Origin: Tianweitania populi
Lineage (GTDB): Bacteria; Pseudomonadota; Alphaproteobacteria; Rhizobiales; Rhizobiaceae
DNA length: 64,000 bases
Direction of reading: 5' to 3'
Assembly (NCBI RefSeq): GCF_014652875.1
Contig: NZ_BMZQ01000003.1
Location: 124,001-188,000, forward strand
A model generated the notes under the pieces. That model worked only from the letters and a program-made list of their open reading frames with translations, made no database searches and was not told the origin of the DNA. Below are positions 8,900 to 17,229 of this stretch, in pieces (the stretch's first letter is position 1; every line of letters begins with the position of its first letter). Both the position numbers and the translations under genes were made by a program.

Positions 8900-10029
8900 A
8901 CGTGCTTTGGTATATGTGCGCGCCTGACGGTGCTTATCCCTGGAAGCCGGAAGGCTCACGCACCGTCGATTACGGCTATTACAAGCAACTTGCACAGGCA
9001 TACGACCATCTGGGTTATACGGGCGCCTTGTTCGCAACCGGCGCCCATGATGTCTGGCCGCTTGCTGGCGCGTTGCTGCCCTATACAGACAGGATGAAGT
9101 TCCTGCTGGCCTTTCATCCCGGCCTTGTTGCTCCGACTTTGCTGGCCAAGATGGCCGCGACGTTCCAGGAGTTTTCGAATGGCCGGCTGATGCTCAATGT
9201 CGTGTCGGGCGACGCCAAGATGCTCGGCGCGTATGGCATGACGCTGCCGCATGACGAACGCTACCAGATGGCGGACGAGTATCTCGCTTTGTGGCACCGG
9301 CTGATGGCTGGCGAAAGCGTTTCGCACCAAGGAAAGTACTTTCAGACCGAAGGTGCAAAGCTTGCATTGCCCGCCGGCTCCACGATTGCTCCGCCACCCC
9401 TATGGTTCGGTGGCTCTTCCGACAGCGCCATCGAAGTCGCCGCCAAGCATGTCGATACCTATCTCTCCTGGGGCGAAACGCCCGAGCAGATGGGTGCCAA
9501 GGTCGAACAGGTCAAGCGCCGCGCGGCAGTGCATGGGCGTGAGCTCAACTACGGCATCCGGCTTTATGTGATTGTGCGCCAGACTGATGAAAAGGCGTGG
9601 GAGGCCGCAGCCGATCTGTATGCGGAGATGGACGACGTGGCGCTCGCCGCCAACCAGCGCTTCGTGTCGAATACGGATTCCGTCGGCCAGCAGCGGATGA
9701 GCGCCATGCACGGCGGTATCAAGCCGGCGAACCTGCGCGATCTGGAGATCTCGCCCAATCTATGGGCCGGCATCGGCCTCGTGCGCCCCGGTCCGGGAAC
9801 GGCCATCGTCGGATCACCCGACACCGTAATCCGCACGCTGGAAGCGTATCAAGCGGTCGGTGTCGAGACCTTTATTCTGTCTGGAATGCCGCTTCTGGAG
9901 GAGGCTTATCGGTTTGGCGAGATGGTGCTGCCGCGTTTGCCCGTGGAGCGGGCTGCGCTCACTGCCAAGCAATATACCTGGTCCACATTGTTCGACCGCG
10001 ATCTGAGCGGAAAGGCCGCGAATGGCTGA
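8896..10029 (+). CDS. ssuD: SsuD-like FMNH2-dependent alkanesulfonate monooxygenase
   Basis: A bacterial-luciferase-fold flavin monooxygenase of 377 residues, colinear with SsuD (GSRTVDYGYYKQLAQAYDHLGY, SNGRLMLNVVSGD, PPLWFGGSSD, TDSVGQQRMSAMHGG, ISPNLWAGIGLVRPGPGTA). It would release sulfite from organosulfonates using FMNH2 and oxygen. Compared with E. coli SsuD as I remember it, the Cys54 segment is two residues shorter and lacks Cys, and His228 in RLHVI is Tyr here (RLYVI). The substrate or mechanism may therefore differ. No SsuE flavin reductase gene is visible nearby. Confidence 0.88.
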   Translation: MNVLWYMCAPDGAYPWKPEGSRTVDYGYYKQLAQAYDHLGYTGALFATGAHDVWPLAGALLPYTDRMKFLLAFHPGLVAPTLLAKMAATFQEFSNGRLMLNVVSGDAKMLGAYGMTLPHDERYQMADEYLALWHRLMAGESVSHQGKYFQTEGAKLALPAGSTIAPPPLWFGGSSDSAIEVAAKHVDTYLSWGETPEQMGAKVEQVKRRAAVHGRELNYGIRLYVIVRQTDEKAWEAAADLYAEMDDVALAANQRFVSNTDSVGQQRMSAMHGGIKPANLRDLEISPNLWAGIGLVRPGPGTAIVGSPDTVIRTLEAYQAVGVETFILSGMPLLEEAYRFGEMVLPRLPVERAALTAKQYTWSTLFDRDLSGKAANG

Positions 10030-10843
10030 TCCGCAACGCCTCGAACGTCTTTCGGAGGCGGAAGCAAAGCCTGTGCGACGCTTCGGCAAATGGCGAGTAG
10101 GCGCAAGCTTGTTGCGGCTGTTGTCACCGCTGGCCATTCTCGTGCTCTGGCAACTTGCGAGCCTCACAGGCGTGCTCACGCCTCACATTCTGGCCTCGCC
10201 GCTCGATATTGCGAAAACGGGCGCACGGCTGGTGGCGTCGGGCGAACTGGTGACTGGGCTAGGCGTCTCGTTTCTACGTGTCTTGGCGGGTTTTGCGATT
10301 GCGCTTGTGGTCGGCATTGCATTGGCCCTGGCAGCCGGGCTTTCGCGCGTTGGCGACATCTTGGTCGATCCCCCGATCCAGATGCTGAAAGCCATGCCCT
10401 TTCTCGGCCTGCTGCCGCTGTTTATCCTGTGGTACGGGATCGGCGAAGCGCCCAAGATCGGCATGGTCGCGTTCGGCTCCGTTTTTCCGATCTACCTGAC
10501 GTTGCATGGCGGTATTCGCGGTGTTGACCGTAAGCTGATTGAAGCGGGTCGCACGCTGGGCCTCAACACCTTCGGCATCATCCGGCACGTGGTTATACCC
10601 GGCGCACTGCCTTCACTTCTGGTCGGCGTGCGCTACGGCTTGAGCATTGCGTGGCTGAGCCTGGTTGTGGCCGAGCAGATCAACGCATCGAGCGGCATCG
10701 GCTCGATCATCACCTATGCTCGCGACTTCCTCCAGACCGATGTAATTGTCGTCTGCCTGATCGTTTACGCTTTGATGGGCTTGCTGACAGATGCGCTCGT
10801 GCGCCTCATCGAAGCCCACACGCTTCGCTGGCGGTCATGGTGA
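10022..10843 (+). CDS. ssuC: Sulfonate ABC transporter permease
   Basis: SsuC-type inner-membrane permease, 273 residues, with about six membrane spans after a charged 30-residue N-terminus. The EAA loop that docks the ATPase reads EAGRTLGLNTFGIIRHVVIP, followed by the family segment YGLSIAWLSLVVAEQI. It overlaps the monooxygenase gene by eight bases and is followed four bases later by the ATPase gene, in the usual ssu order. Confidence 0.92.
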   Translation: MADPQRLERLSEAEAKPVRRFGKWRVGASLLRLLSPLAILVLWQLASLTGVLTPHILASPLDIAKTGARLVASGELVTGLGVSFLRVLAGFAIALVVGIALALAAGLSRVGDILVDPPIQMLKAMPFLGLLPLFILWYGIGEAPKIGMVAFGSVFPIYLTLHGGIRGVDRKLIEAGRTLGLNTFGIIRHVVIPGALPSLLVGVRYGLSIAWLSLVVAEQINASSGIGSIITYARDFLQTDVIVVCLIVYALMGLLTDALVRLIEAHTLRWRSW

Positions 10844-10847
10844 TCGC

Positions 10848-11591
10848 ATGAGCGCACTGGTCGATATTCAAGGCTTGTCGCGCAGCTTCGGCCGCTCCCC
10901 CGTGCTGGACAGGATCGATCTGCGGATTGAGGCTGGAGAATTCGTTGCACTTCTTGGGCGCAGCGGTTCGGGAAAATCCACGCTTCTGCGGGTTCTTGCT
11001 GGACTTGATGAGGCCGACGCCGGCCGCGTCACGCTGCCGAAACGGCGCAGCATCGTGTTTCAGGAACCGCGGCTCATGCCGTGGAAGAGCGTCGCCGCTA
11101 ACATTGCGCTGGGTGTGCCGAACGCGCGTGCGAGTGGTGCCGTGGCACTCGCACTCGACGATGTGGAGCTGTCGCACCGCTCGGAAGCCTGGCCGCTTAC
11201 GCTGTCTGGCGGCGAAGCGCAGCGTGCAGCGCTTGCGCGCGCTCTCGTGCGCGAGCCGGAACTGCTCCTGTTGGACGAACCCTTCGCGTCTCTTGATGCG
11301 CTGACACGGCTGCGCATGCAGGGTCTCGTACGTGAACTTTGGCGCAAGCATCAGCCTGCCGTACTGCTCGTGACCCACGATGTCTGGGAAGCGGTCACGT
11401 TGGCAGACCGCATCCTCGTGCTTGAGGATGGCCGCTTTCGGCGGGAGGTTCACGTGGCGCTCAACCATCCCCGCCGACGCACCGACCCTCATGCCGCAGC
11501 CCTCGAAGCCGAACTTCTGGCTGAACTGGGCGTCGAGCAGGCAGATCACCACCAACATCACAACCCTCATAGCGAACGGATCGAACCATGA
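10848..11591 (+). CDS. ssuB: Sulfonate ABC transporter ATP-binding protein
   Basis: A 247-residue ABC ATPase from the ATG at 10848. Walker A is GRSGSGKST (residues 37-45), followed by a Q-loop (VFQEPRLMPW), signature LSGGEAQR, Walker B LLLLDEP and switch His (LVTHD). It energises the SsuC permease. The C-terminus carries a His-rich run (ADHHQHHNPH) that most SsuB proteins lack and that could bind metal. It overlaps the next gene by ATGA. It might also serve ThiXY, which lacks its own ATPase, but that is speculation. Confidence 0.92.
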   Translation: MSALVDIQGLSRSFGRSPVLDRIDLRIEAGEFVALLGRSGSGKSTLLRVLAGLDEADAGRVTLPKRRSIVFQEPRLMPWKSVAANIALGVPNARASGAVALALDDVELSHRSEAWPLTLSGGEAQRAALARALVREPELLLLDEPFASLDALTRLRMQGLVRELWRKHQPAVLLVTHDVWEAVTLADRILVLEDGRFRREVHVALNHPRRRTDPHAAALEAELLAELGVEQADHHQHHNPHSERIEP

Positions 11592-12535
11592 TCAACAAAC
11601 GCACGCTCTTGACGCTTGCAGCCGCTACTCTTCTAGGTTTCGGCAGCATGGCTGCACAGGCCGCCGAAACCGTACGCATCGGCTGGCTGCGCGGGCCAAA
11701 CGACATCACGCTCGCCAAGTCGCGCGGCACGCTTGAAAAGGCTTTGGGAGAGAAGGGCATCACCGTTGAATGGGCCGGCCCGTTCCCGGCTGCCGCTCCC
11801 GCTTTCGAAGCGCTGAACGCCGGCAGCATCGACATAACGGCGGGCAGCTCGACATCGGCCATCGCAGCGCTCGCCGCGCGTGTTCCGGTCGTGGTGTTCG
11901 GCTATCAGAAGATGGCGGCTGCTTCCGAGGGCATCGTGGTCAAGAGGACCTCGACCATCGCATCAATCAAGGACCTGGCCGGCAAGAAGGTCGCTGTGAA
12001 CCGTGGCGGCACCGGCGAGTATTTGCTGATGCAGGCCCTTGAGAAGAACGGCGTCGATCCGAAAACGGTCGAGCGCGTTTACCTCAGCCCCAGCGATAGC
12101 GGCCCAAGCTTCCTGCAGAACCATGTTGACGCCTGGGCGACTTGGGACCCGTTCCTGTCGATCGCCGAAGCATCCTATGACGGCAAGGTCCTGGCAGATG
12201 GAAACGCCATTGGCTCCGATAACGCCGTCGTGCTCGTCGCGAGCCGCACGTTCACCGACCAGAAGCGGGACACGCTGCAAGCCGTGTTCGACGTCCTAAA
12301 AAGCGAGAACGCCTGGGCGCTGGAGCATAAGGCGGAAGCAGGCGCTATCTGGGCCAAGGAAATGAACTTGCCCGCCGAGCTGGCGAGCAAGATCGGCGAG
12401 AACAATGCCGTTCCAACCACTCCAGTGTCGGACGCCGACGCCGCCCAGATCGGCAAGATCGCCGACTGGTACGCGGAAAGCGGCATCATCCCCTCCCGGC
12501 CGGATGTGTCCAAAGGCGTCGTCGGTTTGAAGTAG
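11588..12535 (+). CDS. ssuA: Aliphatic sulfonate substrate-binding protein
   Basis: An SsuA-type periplasmic binding protein, 315 residues, with a signal peptide ending near AAQA-AETV, then VRIGWLRGPNDITLAK, the AGSSTSAIAALAA ligand-site segment, KKVAVNRGGTGEYLLMQAL and HVDAWATWDPF. It delivers sulfonates to SsuBC. It ends the operon; only unremarkable sequence separates it from the convergent hipB gene. Confidence 0.9.
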   Translation: MINKRTLLTLAAATLLGFGSMAAQAAETVRIGWLRGPNDITLAKSRGTLEKALGEKGITVEWAGPFPAAAPAFEALNAGSIDITAGSSTSAIAALAARVPVVVFGYQKMAAASEGIVVKRTSTIASIKDLAGKKVAVNRGGTGEYLLMQALEKNGVDPKTVERVYLSPSDSGPSFLQNHVDAWATWDPFLSIAEASYDGKVLADGNAIGSDNAVVLVASRTFTDQKRDTLQAVFDVLKSENAWALEHKAEAGAIWAKEMNLPAELASKIGENNAVPTTPVSDADAAQIGKIADWYAESGIIPSRPDVSKGVVGLK

Positions 12536-12709
12536 AAAAGGCAGGTTGCGAGTCGTGTTGATTGCCGCTGAGAAAAACTTCGGTTACTCAAGGCGTATTG
12601 TGCTCACGTAAGCAGTTATCAAAGCGACAGCCATTCTCGACGCTTCGTCAAAATCCTCTGCAAGAGGCTATATTATCCAGCGGCATGCTCAAGGTTGTAG
12701 TAGTGCGTT

Positions 12710-12994
12710 TCAAGACGCACTCTCCACCGGCACGAAAGCAAGTCTATAGCCGAACAGACGTCCTACCTTCATGATCGTCTCGTATGTAGGGTTTGCCTTT
12801 CCTCCCTCCATTTCCGCGACTTGCCTCCGCGTCAGGCCAATCAGTGACGCGAACTCTTCCTGGGATTTCCCAAAGGTTAGCCGGATATCTTTAAGATCCT
12901 CGGGGAAGCGCAGCCCTCCAGAAGCCGCCCTTTGCGACAGCTGTCGGCGGCGTTCCCGGATCTCTTCTTTCGTTGGACGTGCAAAGCGGGCCAT
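12710..12994 (-). CDS. hipB: HipB-like XRE antitoxin
   Basis: A 94-residue helix-turn-helix protein (DLKDIRLTFGKSQEEFASLI, then GLTRRQVAEMEGGKANP) typical of HipB/XRE antitoxins. Its ATG at 12994 lies two bases after the stop of hipA, and the GGAGG ribosome site is inside the last codons of hipA, so the two are translationally coupled. It should neutralise HipA and repress the promoter upstream of hipA. Antitoxin second is the reverse of the E. coli hipBA order. Confidence 0.82.
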   Translation of the reverse strand: MARFARPTKEEIRERRRQLSQRAASGGLRFPEDLKDIRLTFGKSQEEFASLIGLTRRQVAEMEGGKANPTYETIMKVGRLFGYRLAFVPVESAS

Positions 12995-12996
12995 CA

Positions 12997-14334
12997 CTAC
13001 CTCCGTATCAAAGAAGGCGCGTCTAATGTTCGGCGCAGGCCATCCACGACCTCGCTGCAACGTCCCGCCGCCTGCTCGACTGCTTCCAGCGGCGCTCCCC
13101 GATCCACGGCAATCCGCGGAGCGTCTTCAAGAGCGTCAGCAAAAACGGCGAGCTCTTCTGCAAGCAGGCGTCCGTCGACGGTATCGCCCGACACAGCTGC
13201 GCAAACGGTGGACCAGTCTGGAGAATAATCCGAGCCGAAGTCTTTCAAGCATCGCCAGCGCGTCGATCGGGCGATAACCTCCCCCGCAAGCTTCATTGGG
13301 GCGAAGTCGTAAAGGGGCGCAAGACGGATCGACCCGTCGGGATACTTCGACAGGGCTGTATTGCGTCCGTGATTATCAGGATTGCCCATCGCAAGGTTTG
13401 CGGCGTCGCGCTTGAGATATTCGAGTACATCCGCCTGGGGATCTGCGGACACGGCTTTGAGAATCCCGACGTAGCGTTCATGCTCGTCGATATGGCCAAA
13501 TTCGGACACGCCGACTGCAGACGTCATGCTTTCCTGGCCAATGCGAACCGTTCTTCCCTCAACGACACGTCTGTCAAACCTTGGTATGACCAGCGTTCCA
13601 TTTCCTGCGGACGCGACCCCGTACACGTTGAGCCCGATCTGAGAAGCAACGACGGAGTACGTCGCCTCCATTGAGAGGATTAGGCCATCTACTTCTCCCC
13701 CACGCCGTAGCTTGACTATGACGTGCTCTACAGCGTCTTCGTCAGCGACGAGTGGGTCCGGGTAGTAAAGGCCGTCCCGTGACTTCGTTAGGGCAACCTT
13801 CGGCCACTCGCCTTGCAGACCGCTAGATCCGGAAGCGATCATCGAGTGCCTGTCGACCACCTCGACAAAGAGATCCGTACGGTGGATCAGGTCATGGTCA
13901 GACAGGCCCGCCCTTGGCGCCCCATTGAGACGCTTCTCTTCCTCTTCTGCGGCTTCCTTAATGCGGACATTCCCTATCGTGCTGCCAGCTGATCTCATTA
14001 GCAAAGGCAGGTCAGACGAACGCGCTTCCGGGTCTAAACCAAGCGCTTTTGCCAAACGAATACGAGCATGTCCCTGGGGAAGGAGGTCAAGCAAGAATGG
14101 AGGCCATCGGGATGTATAACGGTCGACCAAATCTACCGGATTGCGCGTGGATACCGCGCGATGGTCTATCGCGGGATGACCGTCAGCGTAATCAGCCGAA
14201 CCATGTCGCGCGTAATAGTCAATTTCGTATCCTACATGCGATGGACTGAGGTAGCCGTGGTTGTCGATTTCAAAATCGACTTCTGCAGCGTCATACCAGT
14301 CCGAACCAAGGAATGTCTGCAGGATGATCGTCAT
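12997..14334 (-). CDS. hipA: HipA-family serine/threonine kinase toxin
   Basis: A HipA-like kinase of 445 residues from the ATG at 14334 (an ATG at 14355 adds seven residues). The N-terminal couple_hipA domain (VDLVDRYTSRWPPFLLDLLP) precedes the kinase core: nucleotide-site SGLQGEWPKVAL, the catalytic-loop motif NPDNHGRNTAL and the metal-binding LAPLYDFAPM, corresponding to the Asp...Asn and Asp pair of E. coli HipA. Toxins of this family phosphorylate a translation factor such as GltX and cause dormancy. The key residues are intact, so it is probably active. Confidence 0.88.
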   Translation of the reverse strand: MTIILQTFLGSDWYDAAEVDFEIDNHGYLSPSHVGYEIDYYARHGSADYADGHPAIDHRAVSTRNPVDLVDRYTSRWPPFLLDLLPQGHARIRLAKALGLDPEARSSDLPLLMRSAGSTIGNVRIKEAAEEEEKRLNGAPRAGLSDHDLIHRTDLFVEVVDRHSMIASGSSGLQGEWPKVALTKSRDGLYYPDPLVADEDAVEHVIVKLRRGGEVDGLILSMEATYSVVASQIGLNVYGVASAGNGTLVIPRFDRRVVEGRTVRIGQESMTSAVGVSEFGHIDEHERYVGILKAVSADPQADVLEYLKRDAANLAMGNPDNHGRNTALSKYPDGSIRLAPLYDFAPMKLAGEVIARSTRWRCLKDFGSDYSPDWSTVCAAVSGDTVDGRLLAEELAVFADALEDAPRIAVDRGAPLEAVEQAAGRCSEVVDGLRRTLDAPSLIRR

Positions 14335-14370
14335 ATGTCTCTCTTTATGGGGCATAACATAAGGACGATA

Positions 14371-14395
14371 ACCCTAAATGTCACCCTAAAAGGGT
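14371..14395 (-). promoter_or_regulatory. Candidate HipB operator upstream of hipA
   Basis: Two direct copies of ACCCTAAA start at 14371 and 14383, twelve bases apart, and the second extends into the palindrome ACCCTAAAAGGGT (14383-14395). They sit 37-61 bases before the hipA start, where a HipA-HipB repressor complex would act. The assignment is positional; no consensus was compared. Confidence 0.5.
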
Positions 14396-14620
14396 CGAAC
14401 TTTTTGCTCGAAGACCAGAGGCTAACGTGGTTGGCCGTCAGCTGAGAACATAGGATCAGAGATAAGCGCGACTTCGGCTTTGAACGGCTAAGGCTAAGCA
14501 CTTCAGCATCAACCGCATCTTCCCTGCCATAGGCTTTGGTTGATCCGGCTCTGCTTCTGACGGCCGACATTTCGGCACGAGTTGGCAACGTAGAAGCAAA
14601 CTGCCGGCGCATTGACATGC

Positions 14621-15178
14621 TTACTCGCCACTCCCTCCCTCTCCCACGTGTAGAGACCGCCCAGTTTTTTCGTAGAAAGGCGTTGTCGCTGGTACCGGCA
14701 AAGGCTGTTCACATTCTATCTCGGGGATAACTGGAACATGCGCCCGCGAATAGGTTCCAGCTGCTTTATACGGCTCAGTCTCAAAGTAACGGAGCCTGTC
14801 TCCAAAGATCGGCCTCTGGCCTTCCACGAGCAGGATCATCTTATTTTCGCGCATTTGCCGCACCTCCTGCGGCATCATCAGATCGCGTTCGCGTATCTGT
14901 TCAACCTTTGTCCGATGGGGCAGCCCCACAAGCTCCATAGTACGAGATTCAGACTTGTAACGAATAGTTCGCTTCCCCAGCGCCCTCGATGCATATTCTG
15001 CCGTCGCCTGATCGTTGGCACCCAGCACGAGCTGGTAGCCACAATTGGCGAACAAAGATTGGCGGGAACTCTCTCCGTAGATTTCATCCAAGCTCTTTAG
15101 GTCCTGAATGATGAACGCGAATTTGATGTTGTACCCTGCCACGAAAGGGAGCTTGGTGACGATTTCGTCCATCCGCTT
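14621..15178 (-). pseudogene. C-terminal stump of a VirD4-type coupling protein
   Basis: About 185 residues of the C-terminal half of a VirD4/TraG-type T4SS coupling ATPase, starting at RMDEIVTKLPFVAGYN and running through FAFIIQDLKSLDEIYGES, ERDLMMPQEVRQM and VEGQRPIFGDRLRYFE to the natural stop. The Walker A and most of the ATPase domain are missing because the frame is cut at the left end of an IS element (15179). The sequence beyond the IS does not continue the gene. This differs from the intact TraG at 47752 and points to a lost VirB/VirD4 system. Confidence 0.88.
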
Positions 15179-15210
15179 TGGAGCGCACCCCATTTTGACC
15201 GGACAGGCGG
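15179..15210 (+). repeat. IS left inverted repeat
   Basis: The left terminal repeat opens TGGAGCGCACCCC and ends ACCGGACAGGCGG. It pairs with 16491-16521 in inverted orientation with one gap and about four substitutions. Its outer end coincides with the truncation of the VirD4 gene. Confidence 0.85.
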
Positions 15211-15239
15211 CATAGCTGATAAGGCATAGGCATGCGCCT

Positions 15240-15659
15240 ATGAGTACGACTATGTCCAAAAGTTCCGATGAGCCGTTTCGACGGGTTGAAGTCATCACCT
15301 CCGTGCAGCGCCGCCGACGCTGGTCAGTCGCCGAGAAGGTCCGGCTGGTTGAGGAAGCCATGCAGCCGGGTATGAGCGTTTCCTACGTGGCACGACGTGC
15401 CGGCATTTCGCCCTCCCAGCTCTTCGCCTGGAAGCGTCGCATGCTTGAAGGTGGCCACGCGGCCGTTCAGGCTGATGAAGACGTTGTTGGCGCTTCTCAG
15501 ATGCGCGAGTTGGAGAAGCGGGTGCGCGATCTCGAGCGCATGCTGGGCAAGAAGACCATGGAAGCCGAGATCCTAAGAGAGGCCCTGGATCTTGCGCGCC
15601 CAAAAAAACGGACGTCGCCCTTGCTGTCGTGGAGCAATCCGGAGGACGATACCCAATGA
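15240..15659 (+). CDS. IS2-group OrfA (transposase DNA-binding subunit)
   Basis: OrfA of 139 residues with the HTH_Tnp_1 domain (RRRRWSVAEKVRLVEEAMQP, SVSYVARRAGISPSQLF) and a leucine-zipper-like tail ending LGKKTMEAEILREALD, as in IS2 InsC. A run of seven A (15602-15608) in the context CCA-AAA-AAA-CGG is a likely -1 frameshift site that would produce an OrfAB fusion; orfB lies in the -1 frame and is open from that point. OrfA itself is intact. Confidence 0.88.
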   Translation: MSTTMSKSSDEPFRRVEVITSVQRRRRWSVAEKVRLVEEAMQPGMSVSYVARRAGISPSQLFAWKRRMLEGGHAAVQADEDVVGASQMRELEKRVRDLERMLGKKTMEAEILREALDLARPKKRTSPLLSWSNPEDDTQ

Positions 15660-16481
15660 GCGTCATTGCCCGCACTCTAGGCGTCTCCAGGTCCAACCTG
15701 ATCGAGCGCGCCACCAATCCGTCCAAGCCTCGCGGACCTTATCGCAAGGTCGATGATCTCGTCCTTCTCGCCGAACTGCGTCCGATCATCGATCAACGCC
15801 CCACATATGGCTATCGCCGCGTGACGGCATTGCTCAACAGGCAGCGGCGCAAAGAGAGCAAGCCCACCGTCAACACCAAGCGGGTTCTCAGGGTCATGCA
15901 GCAAAACGGGCGTACCCTTCAAAAGCATACGGCTTTGCGGCGAACTCGCACCCACGATGGCGTCGTGGTTGCCCTGCGCTCCAACATACGGTGGTGTTCA
16001 GATCAATTGGAGATGCATGCCCGCAACGGAGAGGTGGTCCGCATCGTCTTTGTAATCGATGCCTGCGACCGGGAGATCATCGCCTGGTCAGCCATCGCCA
16101 AATCCCGGCATCTCCGGCGAGATGGGGTGTGACCTGATGATCGCAGCCGTCGAGCGCCGCTTCCGGACACTCAAGGTTCCACACCGGCTGGAATGGCTCT
16201 CGCACAACGGCACCGCCTATATCGCCAGGCAGACCGCACAGGTGGCCGCGGCTCTGGGCATTGACCTGCTCTTCACCCCGGTTCGGAGCCCCCAAAGCAA
16301 CAGCATGTCCGAAGCATTCGTCAAGACCCTGAAAAGGGACTACGCTTCAACCGTCATCCTCCCAGACGCCGAGACAATCCTGACCTTGCTGCCCGAATGG
16401 ATCGACGGCTACTGTGAGGTCGACCCGCACTCCGGGCTCAAGTTCCGCTCACCACGCGAGTTCCTGCGCCTCAGTGCCTAA
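15656..16481 (+). pseudogene. IS2-group OrfB transposase, frameshifted
   Basis: DDE integrase-core protein beginning MSVIARTLGVSRSNL at an ATG overlapping the orfA stop. It is in one frame to about 16095 (EIIAWSAIA) and continues in another frame from NPGISGEMG to SPREFLRLSA. One extra A in the AAA at 16100-16102 would explain the break. The second catalytic Asp, normally in a TDNG motif, is His here (LSHNG); the first Asp (WCSDQLEM) and the Glu (SEAFVKTLKRDY) remain. The element cannot move by itself. Confidence 0.88.
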
Positions 16482-16490
16482 ACACAACCG

Positions 16491-16521
16491 CCGCCTGTCC
16501 GGTGAAACGGGGTCCACTCCA
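16491..16521 (+). repeat. IS right inverted repeat
   Basis: The right terminal repeat reads inward as TGGAGTGGACCCC to ACCGGACAGGCGG on the minus strand and matches the left end at 15179. It begins ten bases after the orfB stop. Confidence 0.85.
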
Positions 16522-16660
16522 CCAACTCTGCATAGTCACGAAGCCATTCCTTGCCGTAACTCAAGCGCGGCGTCGTACAGCATACATCTGTAACAGCAAT
16601 GCGAAACTGATCGGAATGTATACCGGCCGAACGAAAGTTTGAGTGAAGGTTATGCATGTT

Positions 16661-17131
16661 TCAGCGTTCTTTAAGCTGAGGCTGAACGCCCAGCCTGCTA
16701 ATGAAGCTGTGCACCAAGGTCAGCGTTTCAGTGTCGAGGTAACGCATGATATCGATATTGGCACGTAGAAGGTCTGATTGTTTAACGGTTTCGCCCCAAA
16801 GTTGCGGCGCAGCAGGCCCAAGAAGTTCTTCCGGTGTTGCGCGAAGCACTTCGCAAATGCGAATGAAACTAACAACTGTCAGAGTCGAAGCATCAGTTTC
16901 GAAAGAATGGTAGACGTCAACGCCTAGCCCCAACAGTGGAGCGACTTCTGAGCTAGGCAAATTTCGTTTTTTGCAAGCATCACGAATGCTCACACTAACT
17001 TTATCATCGAGCGCAGCTCCTAGGGGAATACACCCTCTAAAAGGCTCTTTGTTAATTGGCTTTGTTGTGTCCGGATCATGCACCTCCTGCACACTTAGAT
17101 CAGTAACCCGAATTTCTAGAGACGGTCTCAT
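16661..17131 (-). CDS. XRE-type regulator, divergent member of a plasmid family
   Basis: A 156-residue protein with a helix-turn-helix of Cro/C1 type (VSIRDACKKRNLPSSEVAPL, then ICEVLRATPEELLG). Length and layout (a variable N-terminal tail, a central HTH, then a helical tail with LLRANIDIMRYLDTETLTLV) match the regulators at 22130-22603 and 33853-34331, though sequence identity is low. It is upstream of and divergent from a ParB pseudogene. Targets are unknown. Confidence 0.7.
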   Translation of the reverse strand: MRPSLEIRVTDLSVQEVHDPDTTKPINKEPFRGCIPLGAALDDKVSVSIRDACKKRNLPSSEVAPLLGLGVDVYHSFETDASTLTVVSFIRICEVLRATPEELLGPAAPQLWGETVKQSDLLRANIDIMRYLDTETLTLVHSFISRLGVQPQLKER

Positions 17132-17229
17132 ACCCTCATCCGTATAAACTTAAGAGTGAATACAATACCGATTTGGGTAACTCTCAAAATACCGAAAAAC
17201 GTGGATGGTGAGTCAACTGGACCCTCGCT

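Larger units (their letters stand above)
15179..16521 (+). mobile_element. Inactivated IS3-family (IS2-group) insertion sequence
   Basis: A 1343-bp element bounded by imperfect terminal inverted repeats that both begin TGGAG and end ACCGGACAGGCGG, with four or five differences over about 31 bases. It has the IS3 layout: a HTH orfA followed by a -1 frame DDE orfB. No direct target duplication is visible (left flank ends ATCCGCTT, right flank begins CCAACTCT), so neighbouring DNA was probably deleted after insertion. The transposase is broken by a frameshift and a lost catalytic Asp. Confidence 0.9.

Noticed and set aside
16522-16660. Possible continuation of the VirD4 gene beyond the IS
   Set aside because: The minus-strand translation (for example YGKEWLRDYAEL) does not match the part of VirD4 that should precede RMDEIV; I could not identify it.
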